Origin: Lachnospira sp. UBA3212
GTDB lineage: Bacteria; Bacillota; Clostridia; Lachnospirales; Lachnospiraceae
Reading direction: 5' to 3'
Length of the DNA: 64,000 nucleotides
Assembly (NCBI GenBank): GCA_002363615.1
Contig: DEWK01000024.1
Location: 1 to 64,000 of the forward strand
Made by a program: the position numbers and the translations under genes. Under the pieces are notes generated by a model. The model was not told the DNA's origin and ran no database searches. It worked only from the letters and a program-made list of their open reading frames with translations. The stretch's first letter is position 1. Each line of letters opens with the position of its first letter. Positions 41,940 to 50,520 of the stretch are shown piece by piece.

Positions 41940-43426
41940 AAAAATATGTAATGGCATTAGATGCGGGAACCACAAGTAACCGCTGTATATTATTCGATCA
42001 TAAGGGAGAGATGGTCTCTATGGCTCAAAAGGAATTTCAGCAGATTTTCCCAAAACCAGGCTGGGTGGAACATGACGCCAATGAGATTTGGTCTTCTATG
42101 GCGGGAGTCATCGCAGAAGCTATGGCCAAGGCCAAAGCCAAGGCTTGGGATATTTCAGGAATCGGAATCACCAATCAAAGGGAAACTACCATTGTGTGGA
42201 ATAAGGAAAGTGGAGAGCCAATCTACCATGGAATTGTTTGGCAATGTCGCAGGACTTCAGAGTATTGTGATCAGTTAAAAGAGATGGGGCTGACCCCTTG
42301 GTTTCGGGAAAAAACCGGTTTGGTCTTAGATGCCTATTTCTCTGCCACAAAATTAAAATGGATATTAGATCAGGTGGAAGGGGCAAGGGATTTGGCCAAG
42401 GAAGGAAACTTATTATTTGGAACAGTAGATACCTGGCTGATCTGGAAATTAACCAAGGGCAGACTCCATATTACAGACTATACCAACGCTTCTCGTACCA
42501 TGATGTATAATATTCATGACCTATCCTGGGACCAGGAAATCCTAGACTTATTAGATATTCCTGAAAATATCCTTCCCAAGGTCTGTTCCTGCAGTGAAAT
42601 TTATGGAAAAACAAGTGAGGAATTACTTGGAGGAGAAGTAAAAATCGCTGGAATTGCCGGAGACCAGCAGGCAGCTTTGTTTGGACAAAACTGCTTAAAG
42701 GCGGGAGAAGCTAAAAATACCTATGGCACCGGCTGCTTCCTTTTAATGAATACAGGGGATCAACCGGTAACTTCAAAGAATGGTTTAGTAACCACCATAG
42801 CTTGGGGAATAGATGGAAAGATTACCTATGCCCTAGAAGGTTCTATTTTTGTGGGTGGTGCTTCCATTCAATGGTTGCGAGATGAACTTCAGTTGATTCA
42901 AACGGCTGCCCAGTCGGAGGAGATGGCAAAAAAAGTGGAGGATACCAATGGTTGTTACGTGGTGCCTGCCTTTACAGGCTTAGGTGCTCCCTATTGGAAT
43001 CAAGATGCCAGAGGGGTTATTGTAGGATTAACAAGGGGAGTCAATAAATATCATATTATTCGAGCTACCCTAGAATCGATTGCCTTTCAGACCCAGGATG
43101 TCCTAATGGCCATGGAAGCAGATTCTGGTATCTCCTTACTGGGATTACAGGTAGATGGAGGAGCCTGCGCCAATGACTTTTTAATGCAGACGCAGGCGGA
43201 TCTCTCCAATACAAAGGTGATCCGACCAAAGTCGATTGAATCTACGGCTTTAGGAGCGGCTTATCTGGCTGGTCTTGCCACGGGATTTTGGGAATCTATC
43301 GATGAAATCAAAAATAAACGGCAGATAGATCGGTGCTTTTCTCCTATGTTAGAGGAAAAACTTCGGGAAGAGAAGGTAAATAAGTGGCACAGGGCGGTAG
43401 AAAGGGCATTGGATTGGAAAGCCTAA
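41936..43426 (+). CDS. glpK: Glycerol kinase
   Basis: The 496-aa FGGY kinase has DAGTTSNRCILFD, GITNQRETTIVW, the ATP-binding NTYGTGCFLLMNTG and GGASIQWLRDEL, and the C-terminal QVDGGACANDFLMQ. It phosphorylates glycerol to glycerol 3-phosphate. Length is typical. It overlaps the upstream phosphodiesterase gene by four bases, an unusual genetic partner; no glpF or glpD is in the window. Confidence 0.95.
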   Translation: MKKYVMALDAGTTSNRCILFDHKGEMVSMAQKEFQQIFPKPGWVEHDANEIWSSMAGVIAEAMAKAKAKAWDISGIGITNQRETTIVWNKESGEPIYHGIVWQCRRTSEYCDQLKEMGLTPWFREKTGLVLDAYFSATKLKWILDQVEGARDLAKEGNLLFGTVDTWLIWKLTKGRLHITDYTNASRTMMYNIHDLSWDQEILDLLDIPENILPKVCSCSEIYGKTSEELLGGEVKIAGIAGDQQAALFGQNCLKAGEAKNTYGTGCFLLMNTGDQPVTSKNGLVTTIAWGIDGKITYALEGSIFVGGASIQWLRDELQLIQTAAQSEEMAKKVEDTNGCYVVPAFTGLGAPYWNQDARGVIVGLTRGVNKYHIIRATLESIAFQTQDVLMAMEADSGISLLGLQVDGGACANDFLMQTQADLSNTKVIRPKSIESTALGAAYLAGLATGFWESIDEIKNKRQIDRCFSPMLEEKLREEKVNKWHRAVERALDWKA

Positions 43427-43500
43427 AGGCTTGCTTGAGAACTTTTCCTGTGGTATTCTAAGAGCGAACCGCTATTGAATGCTTAGAGAAAGGATCGCTT

Positions 43501-44229
43501 ATGATTAAAAACAAATCGGAGAAGGATGAGTTTTATCTGGAATGCGAGAAGCACTGGATTTTCTGGGTTTTGATTTTAGTGGGAGGATTTTACGGGGCTT
43601 ATACCTATTCCGTTCGAGGTGGGGTATTTTGTAACGCCCAAACAGCCAATGTAGTATTATTTTCCATGGCAGTGGGAAAGCAAGATATAAAAATGGCCTT
43701 GGAATTATTAATTCCGATTTCAGCATATTTTCTTGGTACTATTCTGTCGGAAATTTTAGCCAAGAAAATCAAAAAGTATCAGGCTTTACGTTGGGATACA
43801 CTGTTGGTTGGATTGGAAATTCCCTTGGTAATAATTATGGGATTTGTTCCGGCAAGTGCACCGGATCAGATTTGTCAGGTAACCCTTAATTTTATCTGTG
43901 CCATGCAATTTAATACCTTTCGACAAAATGAGGGAGTCCCTATGGCCACTACCTTTGTGACGAACCATATCCGTCAAACAGGAAGTAATTTGGTAAAGGC
44001 CATTCGTGATAAGGATGCCAAGGCATCGCTTCGTTGGAAATCCCATGGAACCATGCTTCTGCTGTTTCTGGTGGGAGGAATTATTGGAACTGTCTTATGT
44101 ACCTATTTTGACGTTCGTGCTATCTGGGGAACCATCCCATTTTTAATTTATGGATTCATTCGATTGATGATTGCAGATCGTACTTATGAGCGAGACTTGT
44201 TAGAAAAAGTTCCAAGAGGACATAAGTAA
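43501..44229 (+). CDS. DUF1275 (YoaK) family membrane protein
   Basis: The 242-aa protein has six predicted membrane helices and the family signature GGFYGAYTYSVRGGVFCNAQTANVV with QFNTFRQNEGVPMATTFVTNHIRQTG. It is placed among transport-like membrane proteins; the substrate is unknown. ATG 43501 follows GAAAGGA. It stands in its own unit after glpK with a terminator behind. Confidence 0.88.
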   Translation: MIKNKSEKDEFYLECEKHWIFWVLILVGGFYGAYTYSVRGGVFCNAQTANVVLFSMAVGKQDIKMALELLIPISAYFLGTILSEILAKKIKKYQALRWDTLLVGLEIPLVIIMGFVPASAPDQICQVTLNFICAMQFNTFRQNEGVPMATTFVTNHIRQTGSNLVKAIRDKDAKASLRWKSHGTMLLLFLVGGIIGTVLCTYFDVRAIWGTIPFLIYGFIRLMIADRTYERDLLEKVPRGHK

Positions 44230-44233
44230 GTAG

Positions 44234-44264
44234 AACCATCTTCTCTTTGAGAAGGTGGTTTTTT
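44234..44264 (+). terminator. Intrinsic terminator
   Basis: AACCATCTTCTC pairs with GAGAAGGTGGTT around TTT and is followed by TTTT. It separates the DUF1275 gene from the copper promoter five bases later. Confidence 0.9.
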
Positions 44265-44268
44265 ATGG

Positions 44269-44296
44269 TTGACAATATACCCTATAGGGGTATATC
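44269..44296 (+). promoter_or_regulatory. CsoR-controlled promoter of copA
   Basis: TTGACA (44269-44274) and TATATC (44291-44296) flank the dyad ATACCCTATAGGGGTAT (about 44277-44293). A G/C block inside an AT-rich dyad of this form is the known CsoR operator type. Placed in the spacer, CsoR would exclude polymerase until Cu(I) binds. A csoR gene lies downstream. Confidence 0.85.
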
Positions 44297-44325
44297 ATCA
44301 TAGAAAATGAAAAGAGGTGATTTCA

Positions 44326-46863
44326 GTGAGTCAAGAACAGTATCAGGTCACAGGCATGACCTGTGCAGCCTGTCAGGCCAGGGTAGAGAAGGTTGTAGCA
44401 AGGGTAGAGGGAGTAGAAAGTGTAACGGTTTCCCTTTTAACCAATTCCATGACGGTAAATGGAGACTACAAGCAAGAGGAACTGATTCAGGCGGTTTCAG
44501 ACGCTGGATATGGAGCTTGCCCAAGAGGGGAGGTCGGACAAAAGGAGTCCCCTTCTAAAAAACTTGCCCAAACAGAGGAAAGCCTGCGGGATACCAATAC
44601 CCCGAAATTAATCAGGCGTTTTCTTCAATCCTTGCTGGTCTTATTTTTATTAATGTACCTAAGCATGGGCCACAATATGTGGAAGTGGCCGGTACCGTCA
44701 TTTTTAGAAGAAAATTATCTGGGCCTTGCTTTAAGTCAGATGATGTTAGCAAGCCTGGTAATGATGATTAACCGAGCCTTTTTCATCCATGGATTTAAAA
44801 ATCTTTTTCACGGGGCGCCCGATATGGATACCCTGGTAGCCCTAGGTTCTTCGGTTTCTTATGCTTGGTCACTTTTTGTTTTTTATAAAATGACATGGAT
44901 GGTGACAAATAGTGCTTTAGCCATGGATTTGATGAAGGTCTATCATAATCAGCTTTACTTTGAGTCGGCGGCTATGATTCCGGCCTTGATTACCTTGGGA
45001 AAAACCTTAGAGTCCTATTCTAAGGGAAGAACCACGGATGCCTTAAAGAATTTGATTCAAATGGCACCGAAAAAGGCCACCATTGAACGAGAGGGAAGCC
45101 TTTATGAAGTGGATATTGATGAGCTTCAAATAGGGGATATTTTTGTGGTAAAACCAGGGGAAGCAATTCCAGTGGATGGAATTATTATGGAAGGGGCCAG
45201 TGCCATTGATGAATCTGCCCTTACGGGAGAATCTATTCCTGTGGATAAGAGTCAGGGCGATTTGATATTTGCGGCTACCATAAATCAGTTTGGTTTTATT
45301 AAGGCTAGGGCCAGTCGAGTAGGGGAAGATACCAGTTTTTCCAAAATTATACAAATGGTATCAGATGCTGCAGGAACCAAGGCACCAATAGCTAGAATTG
45401 CAGACAAGGTATCCGGAATTTTTGTTCCTACGGTAATCGGGATTGCAGTGATTGTTCTTTGTGGCTGGTTGCTTGCTGGTTTACCATTAGCAAAGGCCTT
45501 GGAGTATGCGATTTGTGTCCTGGTAATTTCCTGTCCTTGTGCACTGGGACTTGCTACACCGGTGGCAATTATGGTGGGAAATGGCTTAGGGGCTAAAAAT
45601 GGAATTCTGTTTAAAACCAGTGAGTCTTTAGAAATTGCCGGAAGAACCCAGATTGTAGCCCTGGATAAAACTGGAACCATTACGGAAGGAAAACCTGTGG
45701 TAACAGATTTGCTAGGGGGATGCGATCAAAAGGAATTATTAGAAAAAGCATATGCCCTTGAAAAGATGAGCGAGCATCCCCTTGCAAAAGCGATTGTGAC
45801 ATATGGAGAAGAAAAAGCTTGTGAGACCTTGTTAGTAGAGGACTTTAAAGCAATCTTTGGAAAGGGCCTGAGTGGAAGGATTCACGGTAAGCGAGTCTAT
45901 GGTGGATCTTTTGATTTTATTAAAACCATTACAAAACTGTCAAAGGAAGTGGAAGATCAGGTGGAAAATCTTGCAGGTCAGGGAAAAACACCCCTTCTTT
46001 TTGCAGAAGAAGATAGGTTTTTAGGTTTCATTGCCGTATCGGATCGTATGAAGGAAGATTCTAAGGCGGCGGTTAAAGAACTACAAAACATGGGAATCCA
46101 AGTAGTAATGCTAACCGGTGACAAGGAAAGAACCGCCAAGGCCATTGGAGCTGAGGCCGGGGTAGATCAGGTGGTTGCCGGAGTTATGCCGGAGGGCAAG
46201 GAATCTGTGATTGCCAAATTACAAAAGCATGGCCAGGTTGCCATGGTAGGAGATGGAATCAATGACGCTCCGGCCCTTACCAGGGCAGATTTGGGAATTG
46301 CCATTGGAGCAGGCGCTGATGTAGCAATCGATTCGGCAGATGTGGTGCTGATGAATTCGAAATTAACGGACGTTTCAGCGGCCATTCGTTTGAGTCGTAA
46401 AACCGTAAAGAACATTCATGAAAATCTTTTTTGGGCCTTTGCCTATAATGTCCTATTGATCCCGATGGCAGCAGGGCTTTATCCGGGCATCCATTTAAGC
46501 CCAATGTGGGGAGCGGCAGCCATGTCTCTTTCCAGCTTCACGGTTTGTATCAATGCCCTAAGGTTAAACTTAGCAAGGATTCATGATCACAAAAAAGATC
46601 ATTTGCTTAAGAAAGTAGTCATAGAAGATTTAAACAGTCAGGAGGAAAATACAATGACAAAAACAGTAGAAATTGAAGGAATGATGTGTGGCCACTGTGA
46701 GGCTACGGTAAAAAAGGCTTTAGAGGCTCTTGATGGAGTTGAAATGGCTGAGGTTTCTCATGAGAAAAAGACTGCTGTAATCAGTCTAAGTCACGACATT
46801 GAAGAAGAATTAGTAAAAAAGACCATTGAGGATAAGGATTATACCTTTGTTTCAATGAAATAA
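44326..46863 (+). CDS. copA: Copper-exporting P1B-ATPase with N- and C-terminal HMA domains
   Basis: The 845-aa pump begins with an HMA domain (MTCAAC, about 13-16), then eight membrane helices, actuator TGES, CPC in ISCPCALGLATP, DKTGTITEG, HP in SEHPLAKA and GDGINDAPAL. A second HMA domain closes the protein after the linker NSQEEN: MMCGHC, residues about 777-845. A C-terminal fused CopZ-like domain is uncommon. GTG 44326 follows AGAGGTG; GTG 44317 lies within that site. It exports Cu(I) and is preceded by a CsoR-type promoter. An internal ribosome site occurs before the C-terminal domain. Confidence 0.93.
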   Translation: MSQEQYQVTGMTCAACQARVEKVVARVEGVESVTVSLLTNSMTVNGDYKQEELIQAVSDAGYGACPRGEVGQKESPSKKLAQTEESLRDTNTPKLIRRFLQSLLVLFLLMYLSMGHNMWKWPVPSFLEENYLGLALSQMMLASLVMMINRAFFIHGFKNLFHGAPDMDTLVALGSSVSYAWSLFVFYKMTWMVTNSALAMDLMKVYHNQLYFESAAMIPALITLGKTLESYSKGRTTDALKNLIQMAPKKATIEREGSLYEVDIDELQIGDIFVVKPGEAIPVDGIIMEGASAIDESALTGESIPVDKSQGDLIFAATINQFGFIKARASRVGEDTSFSKIIQMVSDAAGTKAPIARIADKVSGIFVPTVIGIAVIVLCGWLLAGLPLAKALEYAICVLVISCPCALGLATPVAIMVGNGLGAKNGILFKTSESLEIAGRTQIVALDKTGTITEGKPVVTDLLGGCDQKELLEKAYALEKMSEHPLAKAIVTYGEEKACETLLVEDFKAIFGKGLSGRIHGKRVYGGSFDFIKTITKLSKEVEDQVENLAGQGKTPLLFAEEDRFLGFIAVSDRMKEDSKAAVKELQNMGIQVVMLTGDKERTAKAIGAEAGVDQVVAGVMPEGKESVIAKLQKHGQVAMVGDGINDAPALTRADLGIAIGAGADVAIDSADVVLMNSKLTDVSAAIRLSRKTVKNIHENLFWAFAYNVLLIPMAAGLYPGIHLSPMWGAAAMSLSSFTVCINALRLNLARIHDHKKDHLLKKVVIEDLNSQEENTMTKTVEIEGMMCGHCEATVKKALEALDGVEMAEVSHEKKTAVISLSHDIEEELVKKTIEDKDYTFVSMK
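46654..46863 (+). CDS. Possible internal start giving free CopZ-like chaperone
   Basis: Inside copA and in the same frame, AGGAGG (46640-46645) lies eight bases before ATG 46654, from which 69 aa would be made. The product MTKTVEIEGMMCGHCEATV... is a complete single HMA domain of CopZ size with a CGHC metal site. Separate copZ genes normally follow copA, so this may be a copZ that fused in frame but kept its own ribosome site. Whether it is used is not known. Confidence 0.5.
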   Translation: MTKTVEIEGMMCGHCEATVKKALEALDGVEMAEVSHEKKTAVISLSHDIEEELVKKTIEDKDYTFVSMK

Positions 46864-46874
46864 GGAAGAGGAGG

Positions 46875-46927
46875 GGTGCCATGATATGTGTCCAGGATTC
46901 TGGGTACATATCATAGCACCTTTTTTT
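46875..46927 (+). terminator. Intrinsic terminator after copA
   Basis: A long stem of about 19 pairs (GGTGCCATGATATG with CATATCATAGCACC, one mismatch) is closed by loop AGGATTCT and followed by T7. Confidence 0.92.
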
Positions 46928-47033
46928 ATGGGGAAAATATTTCGTTTTATATTCAATTTCGATTCACAAAATATACAGATTTTTTTTTTAGGATTACGTG
47001 AGAATAAAATCAAGGATGAAAGGATGACGGTCT

Positions 47034-49055
47034 ATGAAAAAGAAAAAAGTGGTACTTACCTCGGGTATAGCAATGGTGGTAGCCGGGGCTGTCATTGTCG
47101 GAGTAAATTTATCAAAGAAAAGTTCAGAGGAAGGTAATTTTACCGGCAAGGCAGATATTGTTTTAAATAAAACTTCCATTAGTGCAAATGAGAAGTCTGT
47201 AACGGTGGAGGGAACTAAGGCAACGATTACCGCAGGAGGCAGTTATAGCGTTAGCGGAGAAATCGAAAATGGACGAATCGTAGTGGATGCTGGAACAGAT
47301 GATGTAACGATTGTTTTAGATGGAGCAAGTATCTTAAGTGATGAAAAAGATGCGATTTACGTAGAGTCAGCCGGTTCTTTAACCATTGAGTTGGCTGATG
47401 GCAAAGAGAATATTCTTTCCACCGGAAGCGAAGAGGACTACCAGGTTGCAAAGGAAGCCAGCAAGGAGACCGAGACTACAGACAGTAGTGAAAGCAAAAC
47501 GCAGGAAGAAAGCACAGAAGCCGAAAGTACAGAGGCAGAAAGCACAGAGGAAGAAACCACAAGCAGCGAGGAAGATGGTTTAAAAAATAGCGAGAAGGCA
47601 GCCTTAATGGCTAAGTGTGACTTAACCATTAGCGGTAGTGGTTCCTTAGAAGTTAAGGGTTATACCAACAATGGAATCCAGTCAAAGAACAATTTGACCG
47701 TGGAAAGTGGAGTAATCACGGTTGTTGCTGCAAATGACGCGGTTAAGGCCAATGAAAATCTTTCAATCCAGTCCGGCTCAGTAACGGTAGATGCCTATGG
47801 GGATGCCATTACAGCAGATGGAGATTTATCGATTGCCGACGGTAGCTTTACCATTACTACCGGTGGTGGTGCAAAAAACGCCAGCTCAAAAAACCAGATG
47901 GGCGGAGGCTTCCAGGGTGGAACTCAGAATAAGACCATGGAAAAGTCCAGTGGGGAAGAAAGCACAGGAAAATCTGATACAGAGGAAGAAAGCCAGCAGG
48001 CAAATGGCGGTCAGATGCCAGGTGATGGTCAGATGCCATCCGCAGAGGTTCAAACCAACGAAAGTGGAGAGGAAGAAACCAAGGGCCAGATGGGTGGAAA
48101 CCGCCAGGGAGGCTTTCGCTTTGACGATTCCAGCGACGCAGATGACAGCAATCAGGTAAGTCAGAAGGGAATGAAAGCCGGAGGAAACATGACTATTTCC
48201 GGAGGAAGCTTTAGCCTTGATACAGTGGATGATAGTTTACATAGTGATGGAGATGTGACCGTAAGTGGAGGAACGTTTACCATTGATGCCGGTGATGATG
48301 GAATGCACGCAGGCGGAACCTTGACCTACGAAGATGGTGCTACCACCGTTAAAGGTTGCTATGAAGGAGTGGAAGGAACTGTTATCGTGGTAAATGGCGG
48401 AACTTTAGATCTTACTGCGGATGATGACGGATTTAATGCCGCTTCCGATACCACAGATCCTAACTTGACCATTAATGGTGGAGAAATTACCATTGATTCG
48501 GAAGGAGATGGTTTAGATTCTAATAAGGATTTGATCATCAACGGTGGAAACATTTACATTGACGGACCATCAAACGGTGGTAATGCAGCCCTCGATTGTG
48601 GTAGTGAAAACCAGGGTAAGCTTCAAATCAATGGTGGTACTCTTTATGCCATTGGTATGTCAAGCATGCTTGAAAACCCGGATTCAAGTTCAAGTCAGCA
48701 GTCCATTTCCTATGTATTTGATAGCACGGTATCAAAGGATACAGAAGTTGTAATTACCGATTCTGAAGGAAATGAAATTGCCAAGTTTACACCTTCTAAG
48801 GATGCAGATTGTATTGTGTTCTCTAGTCCGGATTTAAAGACGGGAGAGACTTATACTTTCACCTATGGAGATAAGGAAGAAAGCTTTGAGGCCTCTGAAA
48901 TCAATGCCAGCAACAAGACCGGTGGCATGGGAATGGGTGGCCAAATGGGCGGACAAATGGGCGGTAATCGTCAAGGTGGATTTGGCGGAAGACAAAACCC
49001 AAATGATACAAGTTCTGACACAAAAGAGGAAGAAACCACTGAGCGGACTGCTTAA
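47034..49055 (+). CDS. Carbohydrate-binding-domain (Cthe_2159-like) surface protein, Met/Gly-rich
   Basis: The 673-aa protein starts with one membrane/signal helix (about 8-26) and is dominated by short beta-helix repeats (ISGGSFSLDTVDDSLHSDGD, VNGGTLDLTADDDGF), the fold of Cthe_2159-type polygalacturonate-binding proteins. Three inserted low-complexity stretches are Glu/Ser/Thr-rich (about 140-180) or Met/Gly/Gln-rich (QMPGDGQMPS, GGMGMGGQMGGQMGG). It probably sits on the cell surface. It lies between copA and csoR, each of which has its own promoter, so co-regulation is unproven. ATG 47034 follows AAAGGATG. Confidence 0.82.
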   Translation: MKKKKVVLTSGIAMVVAGAVIVGVNLSKKSSEEGNFTGKADIVLNKTSISANEKSVTVEGTKATITAGGSYSVSGEIENGRIVVDAGTDDVTIVLDGASILSDEKDAIYVESAGSLTIELADGKENILSTGSEEDYQVAKEASKETETTDSSESKTQEESTEAESTEAESTEEETTSSEEDGLKNSEKAALMAKCDLTISGSGSLEVKGYTNNGIQSKNNLTVESGVITVVAANDAVKANENLSIQSGSVTVDAYGDAITADGDLSIADGSFTITTGGGAKNASSKNQMGGGFQGGTQNKTMEKSSGEESTGKSDTEEESQQANGGQMPGDGQMPSAEVQTNESGEEETKGQMGGNRQGGFRFDDSSDADDSNQVSQKGMKAGGNMTISGGSFSLDTVDDSLHSDGDVTVSGGTFTIDAGDDGMHAGGTLTYEDGATTVKGCYEGVEGTVIVVNGGTLDLTADDDGFNAASDTTDPNLTINGGEITIDSEGDGLDSNKDLIINGGNIYIDGPSNGGNAALDCGSENQGKLQINGGTLYAIGMSSMLENPDSSSSQQSISYVFDSTVSKDTEVVITDSEGNEIAKFTPSKDADCIVFSSPDLKTGETYTFTYGDKEESFEASEINASNKTGGMGMGGQMGGQMGGNRQGGFGGRQNPNDTSSDTKEEETTERTA

Positions 49056-49066
49056 GATAGAAAGAG

Positions 49067-49104
49067 CCAAGGAATTGACATCAGTCAGTTCCCTGGTTTT
49101 TTTT
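49067..49104 (+). terminator. Intrinsic terminator after the beta-helix gene
   Basis: CCAAGGAATTGAC pairs with GTCAGTTCCCTGG (one mismatch, one G-U) around ATCA, followed by T8. Confidence 0.85.
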
Positions 49105-49135
49105 GTGGGAAAAGGTTCTGCAAGGGAGTCTTTCG

Positions 49136-49164
49136 TTTACAAATACCTAGGCGGGGTATATAAT
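49136..49164 (+). promoter_or_regulatory. CsoR-controlled promoter of csoR
   Basis: TTTACA (49136-49141), 17 bases, TATAAT (49159-49164). The spacer is filled by ATACCTAGGCGGGGTAT (49143-49159), close to the copA operator, so csoR is probably autoregulated. Confidence 0.85.
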
Positions 49165-49200
49165 TATTCTTAAATTTAGCATTTACAAAGAGGTGAGTTT

Positions 49201-49518
49201 ATGAGTGAAAAGGAAACAAAGACCTGTCCATGCTGTAGCGACAGAAAAAAGAAACGGTCAGAGGAAGAATACAAGGATTTGATCCATCGCCTAAACCGGG
49301 TGGAGGGCCAGATTCGAGGAGTAAAAAAAATGGTGGAGGAAGAAGCCTACTGCCCGGATATTTTAATTCAGGTATCTGCAGCAAAGGCGGCCTTAGATGG
49401 TTTTACTAAAGTATTACTTTCCAATCATATAAAAACCTGTCTGACGGAAGATATTCGTGAGGGTAAGGATGAAAGCGTGGAAGAATTATTAAAACTTCTA
49501 CAAAAACTGATGAAGTAA
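49201..49518 (+). CDS. csoR: CsoR-family copper-sensing repressor
   Basis: The 105-aa four-helix repressor has LNRVEGQIRGVKKMVEE and the Cu(I) ligand set Cys-His-Cys in AYCPDILIQV and LLSNHIKTCL. An extra N-terminal CPCC may bind metal too. It would leave the copA and csoR operators on binding Cu(I). ATG 49201 follows AGAGGTGA. A patatin-like gene starts 16 bases after the stop and is probably co-transcribed. Confidence 0.93.
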   Translation: MSEKETKTCPCCSDRKKKRSEEEYKDLIHRLNRVEGQIRGVKKMVEEEAYCPDILIQVSAAKAALDGFTKVLLSNHIKTCLTEDIREGKDESVEELLKLLQKLMK

Positions 49519-49534
49519 AACGGGAGGGTAAGAT

Positions 49535-50383
49535 TTGATAAAACGAGGCATTGTAATGGAAGGTGGGGCTATGCGTGGCATGTTTACTTGTGGCGTCACA
49601 GATTTATTAATGGAAGAGGGCATATGCTTTGATGGGGCAATCGGGGTATCTGCCGGAGCAACCTTTGGATGTAACATTAAGTCTAATCAGCAGGGAAGGG
49701 CTCGCAGGTACTGTAAAAAATATAGTAAGGACAAACGGTTTGGAAGTTTTTCTAGTTGGAGAAAGACGGGAGACGTATATGATGTAGACTTTTGTTACCA
49801 CCAGTTGCCAGAGGTCTTAGATCCATGGGACTATCAGGCATTTCATGAAAACCCTATGGATTTTTGGGTGGTTGCTACGGAGACAGAGTCAGGAAAGGCC
49901 TGCTATCAAAAGTTACAAGGACCTTATGAAAAGGATCTTTTGTGGATTACGGCATCCGCTTCTATGCCCTTAGCTTCAAGACCGATAGAAATCGAAGGGA
50001 AAAAATATCTGGACGGAGGAATTTCAGATTCTATTCCTTTAAAATTTATGGAGGACCAGGGATTTGAAAAAATAGTGGTGATTGAAACTCAGCCGAAAGG
50101 GTATCGGAAAAAGCCTCAAAAATTTTTTTGGGTGATTGGAGGTTTTCTTAAAAAAATGCCTGCCATTCGGGAAGCCATGAAGGAACGCTATTTTGTTTAT
50201 AACAAGGAAAAGGAATATATCTTAAGTCAGGAAAAAGAAGGGAAGGTCCTGGTGATCCGACCGGAAAAAGCCTTGGGAATTTCTAGGATGGAACATGATC
50301 CCTTAGAATTAGAACGGGTTTATCAGGAAGGAAGACAGGTAGCCAAGGCAAGATTAAAAGAAATAAAAAATTATCTTCAGTAA
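49535..50383 (+). CDS. Patatin-like phospholipase
   Basis: The 282-aa lipid acyl hydrolase has oxyanion loop MEGGAMRG, nucleophile elbow GVSAGA (Ser about 40) and the catalytic Asp in DGGISD. The family shape is that of bacterial patatin-like proteins (YjjU group). No signal peptide. TTG 49535 is the start with GGGAGGG seven bases upstream. It follows csoR closely, so copper stress may induce membrane-lipid repair; that is inference. Confidence 0.88.
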   Translation: MIKRGIVMEGGAMRGMFTCGVTDLLMEEGICFDGAIGVSAGATFGCNIKSNQQGRARRYCKKYSKDKRFGSFSSWRKTGDVYDVDFCYHQLPEVLDPWDYQAFHENPMDFWVVATETESGKACYQKLQGPYEKDLLWITASASMPLASRPIEIEGKKYLDGGISDSIPLKFMEDQGFEKIVVIETQPKGYRKKPQKFFWVIGGFLKKMPAIREAMKERYFVYNKEKEYILSQEKEGKVLVIRPEKALGISRMEHDPLELERVYQEGRQVAKARLKEIKNYLQ

Positions 50384-50414
50384 AAGAAAAGGAGTTTGTC
50401 CTTTTCTTTTTTTA
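50383..50414 (+). terminator. Intrinsic terminator after the patatin gene
   Basis: AAAGAAAAGGA pairs with TCCTTTTCTTT around GTTTG, followed by T-rich sequence. Confidence 0.85.
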
Positions 50415-50520
50415 TCATTTTTCTTCCACATATTTTTTTAAATAACATCACGGAAAGAAATTTTTATTTTCACAAATTCAGTTTACAGTATAAATATAAA
50501 ATTCGAAGGGAGGAATTCTT

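Noticed and set aside
47251..48039. Minus-strand frames inside the carbohydrate-binding protein gene
   Set aside because: Shadow frames of a low-complexity coding region; no start signals.
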